Assembly (NCBI RefSeq): GCF_900753045.1
Contig: NZ_CAADXO010000051.1
Location: forward strand, 1 to 44,727
Origin: an uncultured Phascolarctobacterium sp.
GTDB lineage: Bacteria; Bacillota; Negativicutes; Acidaminococcales; Acidaminococcaceae
DNA length: 44,727 nt
Reading direction: 5' to 3'
The notes under the pieces are model-generated. The model searched no databases. It was not told the origin of the DNA and was given only the letters and a program-made list of their open reading frames with translations. The position numbers were made by a program, and so were the translations under genes. This document shows positions 37,456 through 43,778 of this stretch, one piece after another. Position 1 is the stretch's first letter, and each line of letters opens with the position of its first letter.

Positions 37456-37487
37456 CAAAAATGGCTGGAGCACTCTGCCCCAGCCAT
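37456..37487 (-). terminator. Terminator of the 205-residue secreted protein gene
   Basis: Stem ATGGCTGG/CCAGCCAT; on the minus strand followed by TTTTTGG. Confidence 0.8.
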
Positions 37488-37508
37488 AAAAGCCTATAAG
37501 TAAAGCAT

Positions 37509-38126
37509 TCAATTCACTTCTGTCGAAGCTTGTTTACAAATATCTTCTTTTATTTCATTTTTTAACGGTACTGATGTAATGGTTAATTGCGGGAAATCAT
37601 TAATCCATCTTAAAATTATAATAGCTTTATCTCCTTGCCATTGAAGTATCGTATACGAACTGTTGGCTTCTAATTGTTCCGGATATGTACTTGTAGGTGG
37701 GCCATATAATTCTGTAAAATTTCTTTGCAGCTCATGGAAATAAAACATATTCAATTTTTTATCATCTTCAGTACGAACAACAGACTGCCCTAAACATACA
37801 ATTACGCTATATAATTTATCTTTATAAAAATTAGCATATAATACCTTAAAAGGCACTCCGTGTAAGCTTTGTATTTGTTCATCTAAATCAAAATAATATT
37901 CATCTAAACGTACACTATATTCATTACTTAAATCTAAATCAAGGTCATAGGCGTCTACTTCTTTTTCGTCTCCTGCGTAATATTTATCACACAGAAGCTG
38001 CGATGATTTAACTTCCTCAAACGACGAATTTAATTTAAGCCCTTGAAAACCATCCGGTTCATTTTGAAAAGCAAAACCTGTTGAACAACTAAACAGTAAT
38101 AATAAGACCATCGCTAAAAAACGCAT
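37509..38126 (-). CDS. Secreted protein of unknown function
   Basis: A 205-residue protein with a signal peptide (RFLAMVLLLLFSCSTGFAFQ). The mature part begins NEPDGFQGLKLNSSFEEVKSS and contains ELYGPPTSTYPEQ and an ILQWQGDKAIIILRWI strand. The 'GLKLNSSFEEV...LYGPP' layout resembles the other small secreted protein at 41804 (GGLRLASNVDYALKIYGQP), a pattern common to periplasmic proteins whose N-terminal strand precedes an 'xxYGxP' turn. Strong AAAGGAGG before the ATG. Monocistronic; no known domain is recognised. Confidence 0.7.
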   Translation of the reverse strand: MRFLAMVLLLLFSCSTGFAFQNEPDGFQGLKLNSSFEEVKSSQLLCDKYYAGDEKEVDAYDLDLDLSNEYSVRLDEYYFDLDEQIQSLHGVPFKVLYANFYKDKLYSVIVCLGQSVVRTEDDKKLNMFYFHELQRNFTELYGPPTSTYPEQLEANSSYTILQWQGDKAIIILRWINDFPQLTITSVPLKNEIKEDICKQASTEVN

Positions 38127-38470
38127 AACTTACAACCTCCTTTGTGATATGTTAATGAGTATTTTTATGAACCTTATCAGTTGATGTTATAAGATTCGCT
38201 TTGCCGGTTTAAACGACGCTACTGCATAGTTTTTCCGTTCGCGAAGCATTCTTTTATCCTTTGGTACAGTCAAAAAATACTCTCTCATTACTCCTCTATA
38301 TCTATATTATACACATATCGCAATTAAAAAATCAATACTGGTCAATATATATTAGATACATAACATCTTATGATTTTATATGACTTTAATATAATATTCA
38401 ATAGTGTATAAAGTGACTGTACTTTTAAAAGTATATTTCATAATTCAAAGAATATATAAGCATAAAAAAG

Positions 38471-38696
38471 TCCTGTTGCAGATTAAATTACTCAATCCAC
38501 AACAGGACTTTTAAACTTGTCCCACATTAAATTACGCTTGTTGCACGTTAAATTACACTTTACAAGCTGTTAAGGTATAATTTAACGTGCAACAATGAAT
38601 GTGAACTACTTGTAACAGCGTATAATTCAATCTGCAACAGAAAAATATAATCATGGAGAAAACTAAGATTTTAGTGTAATTTAATCTGCAACAGGA
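38471..38696. mobile_element. 226-bp IS21-like end pair or MITE with six internal repeats
   Basis: Perfect 21-bp inverted ends (38471-38491 and 38676-38696): TCCTGTTGCAGATTAAATTA plus C at the left and its reverse complement at the right. Four degenerate copies lie inside: the ACATTAAATTAC core ending at 38535, TTGCACGTTAAATTAC (38541-38556), its inverse near 38577-38594, and AATTCAATCTGCAACAG (38624-38640). Three units point right and three left. TG...CA ends with multiple subterminal repeats are typical of IS21-family elements; no transposase gene remains. The left end also forms a 13-bp hairpin with T-tracts (38466-38512). I see no clear target duplication. Confidence 0.65.
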
Positions 38697-38928
38697 ATTG
38701 CTTTACGACCGCTTTTTGAATGATTAACGCCGTTGATGCAGATTTTACTCTGCCTTTTTTTAATTTTATTATAATCACTTGTATTTTGTCAGCCTAAATC
38801 TTCAAAAAAGTAAATAAATTCCTATGCTGACATTAAGGAATAAAGTATGTACAACAAAAGTACAATCGCTATTTTTGGTATGTAACGAAATATTTTTACA
38901 AACTTTTGTTATACTCTCAGGACAAGTT

Positions 38929-39204
38929 TTAACGGTCAAAGCAAGCACAACAAAAAGTAGCACTGGTGATTATATTAACTCTCTCCGGGATTAATCCATA
39001 ATAACCCAAAGCAAAATCAAAAGAAATATATGAAGGACCATAAATACTCCCTGCTAATACATAACCAGGAATATTTTTATCTGTTTCATATAATCCTCTA
39101 GCAATCTTAATATATTTTCCTTTCTTAACCATCCTGCCGAGTTTTGTCTTAGGATTAGAATACTCATTATATTTTTCTAGAAGCATAGCTGTAGTTTTAA
39201 TCAT
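38929..39204 (-). pseudogene. Truncated AbiEi-family antitoxin
   Basis: AbiEi is the repressor-antitoxin of type IV toxin-antitoxin systems with nucleotidyltransferase AbiEii. The 91 residues match the N-terminal half: a short winged helix (TTAMLLEKYNEYSNPKTKLGRMVKKGKYIKIARGLYE) and the GYVLAGSIYGPSYISFDFALGYYGLIPE motif. After NIITSATF the sequence degenerates to CCACFDR and a stop, where the family continues for about 100 more residues. No AbiEii gene follows; downstream lies only the 226-bp element and AT-rich sequence. It is thus a remnant, though the DNA-binding part and promoter are intact and may still be expressed. Confidence 0.8.
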
Positions 39205-39252
39205 ATTTTCACCTCTTAGTATCATTATGCGATACTAAGAGGTGAAAATCAA
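39205..39252 (-). promoter_or_regulatory. AbiEi promoter inside a perfect 19-bp inverted repeat
   Basis: Arms 39205-39223 and 39231-39249 are perfectly complementary with a 7-base centre. On the minus strand -35 TTGATT (39247-39252), a 17-bp spacer and -10 CATAAT (39224-39229) place the -10 in the centre and the arms over the spacer and the ribosome binding site. The geometry fits tight autorepression, as known for AbiEi; the transcript 5' end could not form the full hairpin. Confidence 0.75.
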
Positions 39253-40056
39253 TGCAAAAATCATTTTTTTCAAAGCAAACTCAAATTAATTCTATCCGTT
39301 CAAAAGGTAACTCATTCCCCTTTTGTTGCAAGCATACGGGAAATACAAATACATCGGTAACCAACTTATATTTCGGATATTTCTATCGGTAACCAATTCT
39401 TGCAACCATCAACAACAAAGGTCTAAACGTTCTTCCATTATATAATCTATCACTGAATACATCCCCGCTAATAAAATTAAACTTCCCAGCGAAAGCCTGC
39501 AGATACTCTTAAGAAACATTTAAATTACCTGTCAGCTTCACTTAAAATAAAAGATAACTTCAGTTTCCACAAGATGAATAGGTACACAAAAAACAGGACC
39601 AACCCTATGGTTAGCCCTGCACATTTTCTTCGCTCGGTCAATTTTTATTTTACCGACGAGTCAGAACCGTCACTCGTCATCTTTAGCGAAGGTAAAAAGA
39701 TTTTTTCTTTTACTTGTATTATAACTTATTTTAAAGCTAAACTCAATCCTAAAATTAATACAACTTCAAAACCAAAGCGAACAAAAAGCAACATCTACGG
39801 CTAACCAGTTTTTGCACGTTGAAAAGTATTATTCACGTAAACGATACTGGGAAAGGTAACTACATCAAGGACTTCGACACTATCAACATAGATTATTGCA
39901 TCATCTTATCTCGTTTTTTCAGTACATTCTTCGCTGTTTTATCCATATATTCCATCGTTTTTTAGTTGATTTTTACAGTTTGCACACCGTATAGTATAAA
40001 AATAGCATCACGACGGGAGCAGTAACTTAACCGCCATAGCGACTCATACTGCAAAT
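39253..40056. other. AT-rich region without a supported gene
   Basis: About 800 bp. I see a direct repeat TATCGGTAACCAA-like (near 39352 and 39383), a hairpin GACGAGT/ACTCGTC (39655-39678), and short open frames with unnatural composition. It is likely decayed sequence between the AbiEi remnant and the DUF3791 cassette. Confidence 0.6.
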
Positions 40057-40263
40057 TCATGCTATTTTACTATAATAATCTCTAAAATAATCCGGTCCAT
40101 TTTCCCAAAGCCCCGTTTCAAAATCATACAAATCCGTATAGGCTCTGGAGTTTATAATTCTGCTTCTAGCTTCTTGCCAAGTTATGCCTTTTTCTGCTGC
40201 CATATCCATAATAGCATCAGTCAAAATCAAATCAGCACAAAACTTTTTCAGCTCAATACTCAT
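40057..40263 (-). CDS. DUF3791-like small protein (third gene of ART cassette)
   Basis: A 68-residue protein (MSIELKKFCADLILTDAIMD, AEKGITWQEARSRIINSRAYTDLYDFETGLWENGPDYFRDYYS). It shares the DUF3791 pattern of an N-terminal helix, a short 'GITWxEA' turn and a tyrosine-rich end. The start overlaps the DUF3990 gene by 11 bases, so it is coupled. In related cassettes such small proteins flank the ADP-ribosyltransferase-like gene and may neutralise it; that is inference. Confidence 0.75.
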   Translation of the reverse strand: MSIELKKFCADLILTDAIMDMAAEKGITWQEARSRIINSRAYTDLYDFETGLWENGPDYFRDYYSKIA

Positions 40264-40828
40264 ACTTTTTCACCTCTATGACTTCCAAACAATCAACTGC
40301 CCTTTGACTCAAAAAGCAGTATTGTTCTTTTAACCTATGTGGTAAAAGTAGCGATATCGCCATCTTTGCTGCACTTTCATCTTCATATGCACCATATAAT
40401 TCATTCAAATACGCTGTAATTACAGGGTTAGTTGTATCATTGGCTATTTTCCTAATTATTATTTCACTCTTAAAAATTTCTTTAGACAACATAGCTGCTA
40501 AATGCTTAGCAAGTCTCTGCCTTCTATTTATAGAAATAAAACGCAACCATTCCTTGTTAGCTTCTTCAAATTCATATATGGGTATATACTCAGCAGAAGC
40601 ATGATATTTATAGCATGTTACATATCCATAATTTTGATTCTCTGAAATCTGCTTTAATCCCTTAGCTTTTAGCAAAGATGTTTTTATAAAATTTTTAGCC
40701 TGTAATTTATCCGCTGTAAGATAAAAACCACGTCCAAAATCTTTACCTGCTGCGCACTTAGTCAAATCTATAGTTTGTACAGGAGTATAACTTCCATGAT
40801 ACAACATCATGCCATCAACAAGTTTCAT
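40253..40828 (-). CDS. DUF3990 protein, ADP-ribosyltransferase-like putative toxin
   Basis: The 191-residue protein opens with MLYHGSYTPVQTIDLTKCAA and then GKDFGRGFYLTADKLQAKNF, the DUF3990 signature. The spacing of His (LYHGS) and Tyr (GFYLT) is like the H-Y-E core of PARP-type ADP-ribosyltransferases; the third acidic residue may be in EYIPIYEFEEAN. The C-terminal half is helical (RQRLAKHLAAMLSKEIF) and ends CLEVIEVKKYEY. GAAGGTG precedes ATG 40828. It overlaps both flanking DUF3791-type genes (14 and 11 bases), a compact three-gene module consistent with a toxin-antitoxin system. Activity is not proven by sequence. Confidence 0.82.
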   Translation of the reverse strand: MKLVDGMMLYHGSYTPVQTIDLTKCAAGKDFGRGFYLTADKLQAKNFIKTSLLKAKGLKQISENQNYGYVTCYKYHASAEYIPIYEFEEANKEWLRFISINRRQRLAKHLAAMLSKEIFKSEIIIRKIANDTTNPVITAYLNELYGAYEDESAAKMAISLLLPHRLKEQYCFLSQRAVDCLEVIEVKKYEY

Positions 40829-41036
40829 AATGCACACCTTCAACCTTTAAAATTTCCACAATGTCTTCATAAGTGCATTCATCACTGCTTAAATGCAACA
40901 TATCATACGTCTCTTCAATATATTTCCATATTCCGTATTTATCAAATAATTTATTAGCTTCAACAGGTGAAACTTTTTCTTTTTCGCAAAACAATCTAAA
41001 AACGCGAGTTTCAAAAAAAATCATTTCATTTAACAT
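40815..41036 (-). CDS. DUF3791-like small protein (first gene of ART cassette)
   Basis: A 73-residue protein (MLNEMIFFETRVFRLFCEKE, VSPVEANKLFDKYGIWKYIEETYDMLHLSSDECTYEDIVEIL). The tail VEILKVEGVHYETC is typical of DUF3791. GGGAGGCG lies 7 bases before ATG 41036, so the in-frame start five codons upstream is not used. First of the three-gene DUF3791/DUF3990/DUF3791 cassette; likely antitoxin or regulator by analogy. Confidence 0.82.
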   Translation of the reverse strand: MLNEMIFFETRVFRLFCEKEKVSPVEANKLFDKYGIWKYIEETYDMLHLSSDECTYEDIVEILKVEGVHYETC

Positions 41037-41202
41037 AAGCTCGCCTCCCACTCAAAACATTGTAGCTACTATCTAAAGTTTAACACAAGCGATAATCAGT
41101 GTCAAAATAAAAAGTAGCAGTTGTGCTCATAGCGAGATTTACGACTCTGCTATAGCTACCGCATCCATACCTATGCGGTAAGCGTCAAATCCACTGTGTA
41201 TG

Positions 41203-41231
41203 AAAAAAATCAGGACCGCATAGCGGTCCTG
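41203..41231 (-). terminator. Terminator of the secreted protein pair
   Basis: Perfect stem CAGGACCGC/GCGGTCCTG with a 3-base loop, followed on the minus strand by A then TTTTTTT. Another short hairpin (ACCGCAT/ATGCGGT) lies at 41158-41179. Confidence 0.9.
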
Positions 41232-41277
41232 GTATAAATCTTTATTTCAAGTATCCCCCACTTTTTTTATGTTATAT

Positions 41278-41760
41278 TTACTTTTTTGTCATTGCCTCAT
41301 ATTTAGCAAATTCAGCTTTTGCAACCTGAATAGCTTTTCTATAAAGTTCTTGTTGCGGCGACATATCCGTTACGTTCACAATATGTCCGGTTTTACCAAA
41401 GGATTTCAGATTAGGACTACTAAATACCATACCATGAGAAGCAGGTCCAGTACGGTCAATCATTAGATACCCGGTATGTGGATTAACAAAAAACACATAA
41501 TACGAGCCTATATGATTACCTCCAGACGCACAATAAGCGACAGGCACTAATCCCATAGTTTTATACAAATTCATAGAATATGAAGCATCGGGAGTTACTG
41601 TACCAAACTCATTAATAGTCATATCAGCTTGAACCCAACCAGTATAACCAGAAACCCCCTCATTAGCAGCTATACTAATACTTGAACTAGCATCTGCCTT
41701 ATCCATAGATATACCTAACAACACTAATGCCAATAAAAAACTACATAATACTTTTTTCAT
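41278..41760 (-). CDS. Secreted protein of unknown function, 160 residues
   Basis: A signal peptide (KKVLCSFLLALVLLGISMDKADA) precedes a mature part of about 135 residues: GYTGWVQADMTINEFGTVTP, YVFFVNPHTGYLMIDRTGPASHGMVF, and a helical C-terminus QQELYRKAIQVAKAEFAKYEAM. I recognise no domain. GGAG precedes ATG 41760 at 10 bases. It lies 43 bases after the stop of another secreted gene with no terminator between, so the two are probably cotranscribed. Confidence 0.75.
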   Translation of the reverse strand: MKKVLCSFLLALVLLGISMDKADASSSISIAANEGVSGYTGWVQADMTINEFGTVTPDASYSMNLYKTMGLVPVAYCASGGNHIGSYYVFFVNPHTGYLMIDRTGPASHGMVFSSPNLKSFGKTGHIVNVTDMSPQQELYRKAIQVAKAEFAKYEAMTKK

Positions 41761-41803
41761 TAAAATCAACTCCAGTTATTTATTATAAACTGATTTCAAA
41801 ATG

Positions 41804-42301
41804 TTACCAATAAATATCACAAGTAATACAAGTAATCTGTTTGTCTTTGACTGCAAAATAAATACGATCTCTAGAATATGTATTACCCATATACATATAA
41901 ATCATTTGCCCATTTTTCTCTCGGCAATCATCTGGTCTGCCATAACACTCCCAAAGCATTGATTCCGGCGAACCAACCTTGATTCCTGCCGGAGTAGAAA
42001 TACCGTTATCCTTATCTACAAAAACACATTTAAGAAGATAATTATTAGGACGTGGTTTATCCGTAAAACGACTTTCAGCAAAATAGTATAAATGGAAAGA
42101 ATCGCCATATTCTATTTGTAAATCGCCATAACTTGGTTTTGTATTATATAATCTTGGCTGACCATATATTTTCAAAGCATAATCAACATTAGAGGCTAAC
42201 CTTAATCCTCCTAATGCAATTTGTTCATTATCAATTGAAGCATAACACGAAATATGAAACGAACAAACAACTAACAAAGAAAGTAAAAATTTTTTAATCA
42301 T
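41804..42301 (-). CDS. Secreted protein of unknown function, 165 residues
   Basis: A signal peptide (IKKFLLSLLVVCSFHISCYA) leads to IDNEQIALGGLRLASNVDYALKIYGQP. The body has GDLQIEYGDSFHLYYFAESR, a second 'GIKVGSPESMLWECYGRPDD' unit and ends ITCITCDIYW. The two 'G..(V/L)...E/D..L..YG.P' units suggest a pseudo-duplicated fold. It shares this motif with the 205-residue secreted protein at 37509. AAGGAA precedes the ATG. Confidence 0.75.
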   Translation of the reverse strand: MIKKFLLSLLVVCSFHISCYASIDNEQIALGGLRLASNVDYALKIYGQPRLYNTKPSYGDLQIEYGDSFHLYYFAESRFTDKPRPNNYLLKCVFVDKDNGISTPAGIKVGSPESMLWECYGRPDDCREKNGQMIYMYMGNTYSRDRIYFAVKDKQITCITCDIYW

Positions 42302-42354
42302 AAAATCATTCCTTTGCAGTAATCAAGCACACTTGCATTACCTTTAAATTATTC

Positions 42355-42576
42355 TCAAAGTTTTTCCAAGATACCTTTAAGTTCTTCAAGCTCGTCTTTA
42401 GAAAGCGTCAGCCCCTTGCCCATCTTGTCGTGCTCAGGAGACCATTCCCTGATATCGTACTTAGGCTCACGACCGTTCCAGGACACCAGATTCAGCTCCT
42501 TAGTCCAGCCTTTCGTACCGGTGCTCAAAACACCAATATGTTCAACAATTTCAAAAGATATTTCTGCTTTAGGCAT
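42355..42576 (-). CDS. ydbC: YdbC family PC4/transcriptional coactivator p15-like protein
   Basis: The 73-residue protein (MPKAEISFEIVEHIGVLSTG, TKGWTKELNLVSWNGREPKYDIREWSPEHDKMGKG) matches the YdbC/PC4 fold that binds single-stranded DNA as a dimer. The conserved WTKELNLVSWNG and KYDIR strands form the DNA-binding sheet, and a C-terminal helix ELEELKGILEKL mediates dimerisation. GGAGG precedes ATG 42576 at 8 bases. It is 20 bases downstream of the 143-residue acidic protein gene and probably in the same transcript as hsdR. Confidence 0.92.
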   Translation of the reverse strand: MPKAEISFEIVEHIGVLSTGTKGWTKELNLVSWNGREPKYDIREWSPEHDKMGKGLTLSKDELEELKGILEKL

Positions 42577-42596
42577 ATGCAAAACCTCCTATAAGG

Positions 42597-43028
42597 CTAT
42601 TCATCTTCCTCGTCAAAACCGCTTTCGATAACATAATTATCGTATTCTTCTTCGGCAATTAAACATAATCTGTTAAAGATTTCCATAGCCAAATCAGTAT
42701 GAAGCGGAATATTATCGAGTTCATCCTCATCATCCACTATATTATCAATATAACGGCCATCTTGCCACATAGCCCACAAAAACTTTTCGGGAATGCTATC
42801 CAGGTGCTTTGCAGCCATATCCTCCACCGTCTGCTCATAGCTATCCCAATAAACAGACTCGCCATTAGCAACCTGATCGCCTAAATCTACCAAAGCATTG
42901 TTATTCTGCATCCCTTCTTGCTCTCTAAGTTCATCAGCAATACGCTCAACAATGGTAGAATATAAAAAATCTGCTACTTCCGTTCTAGTTATATCGTCCA
43001 TAAAGGCAGCGGAATCTTTTACCAGCAT
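42597..43028 (-). CDS. Small acidic protein of unknown function in the restriction operon
   Basis: A 143-residue helical, very acidic protein (MLVKDSAAFMDDITRTEVAD, FLYSTIVERIADELREQEG, then DEEDE at the end), with no recognised domain. Acidity (many Asp/Glu, few Lys) could mimic DNA, as in anti-restriction proteins, but this is only a thought. The start at 43028 has GGAG at 9 bases; a TTG five codons upstream is less likely. It lies 18 bases after the GIY-YIG gene and 20 bases before ydbC. Confidence 0.7.
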   Translation of the reverse strand: MLVKDSAAFMDDITRTEVADFLYSTIVERIADELREQEGMQNNNALVDLGDQVANGESVYWDSYEQTVEDMAAKHLDSIPEKFLWAMWQDGRYIDNIVDDEDELDNIPLHTDLAMEIFNRLCLIAEEEYDNYVIESGFDEEDE

Positions 43029-43046
43029 AAGCAATCGCTCCAATCA

Positions 43047-43751
43047 TCAATCAGCTTCATTTCCAAGCGCGCTCCTACGATAAACATCAATAGGCTTACC
43101 ATCAGAGTTTTTCCATTCTATCCAGCCGTCACATGACTGATTCAAGACAACGCTGCCAGCACAGCTCGGAGAACAATCCCCTAAACTAAAATCATCTAAC
43201 AGAACACCATTAGCATCCATAGGCAGCTGCATGCGCAATTCCCTTGACTTATTAGAAGTACCTATATCCTCATGAATACCTAAACTGCTTCCTTTAAGCA
43301 AAGTCCAACAGCCATTAATCACCCTGACCGTTGCCTTTACCAGCTTATTATCAGACTTTTTCTTACGTGCAAAATAATAAACACCATCAGGGATTATCCC
43401 GCCCGTAATATTTTCAGTCGCAGCTTCAAAAATTTCCTGCTTAGTTTCTGATACAGGGAAAACAACGGTACCTTCAAAGGAAGACAGAAGCTGGATTACA
43501 ACGTTTACGTCAATAGCAAACAGCTCAGTATCTGCTACACGGCTCTTCTCAAAAATAGTATGCAAAAGCAGCTCTTTTTCGTCATGGCCTTCCACTTCAA
43601 TAGCAAAAGCTCGCTTCAGCGAAGAAACATTACGATAACCATTGCTTTCCAGGTAGTACATACGCTGAGAATAATTAGCCATTGTAGTCTTTCCGATTTT
43701 TATCAAACCGGGAACAGCTGTACTCATAATATAAATTATACCTTTGGCCAT
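43047..43751 (-). CDS. T5orf172/MUG113 GIY-YIG nuclease with DUF4357
   Basis: Residues 1-90 match T5orf172 (GIY-YIG superfamily): KGIIYIMSTAVPGLIKIGKT (the IYIM...KIGKT pattern), SQRMYYLES, and the late E/H segment DEKELLLHTIFEKSRVADTELFAI. Residues about 115-220 fit DUF4357 (GVYYFARKKKSDNKLVKATVRVINGCWTLLKGS, WIEWKNSDGKPIDVYRR). This two-domain protein is usually found next to restriction systems or phage genes, as here 27 bases after hsdR. GGAGG precedes the ATG. It may cut or bind DNA as an accessory of the type I system. Confidence 0.85.
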   Translation of the reverse strand: MAKGIIYIMSTAVPGLIKIGKTTMANYSQRMYYLESNGYRNVSSLKRAFAIEVEGHDEKELLLHTIFEKSRVADTELFAIDVNVVIQLLSSFEGTVVFPVSETKQEIFEAATENITGGIIPDGVYYFARKKKSDNKLVKATVRVINGCWTLLKGSSLGIHEDIGTSNKSRELRMQLPMDANGVLLDDFSLGDCSPSCAGSVVLNQSCDGWIEWKNSDGKPIDVYRRSALGNEAD

Positions 43752-43778
43752 ACATAAGCCTCCAATCAGTCCTGCTTA

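Noticed and set aside
38461..38705. Target-site duplication around the 226-bp element
   Set aside because: The flanks (AAAAAG/ATTGCT outside the 21-bp ends) show no direct repeat, so the transposition claim rests on the ends alone.
39252..39392. 46-codon plus-strand frame starting next to the AbiEi inverted repeat
   Set aside because: The ribosome binding site is only the mirror image of the AbiEi one; the peptide is low in recognisable structure. I cannot support it as a gene.
39574..39804. 76-codon plus-strand frame in the AT-rich gap
   Set aside because: Unnatural composition, no ribosome binding site, and it contains hairpin sequence; probably decayed DNA.
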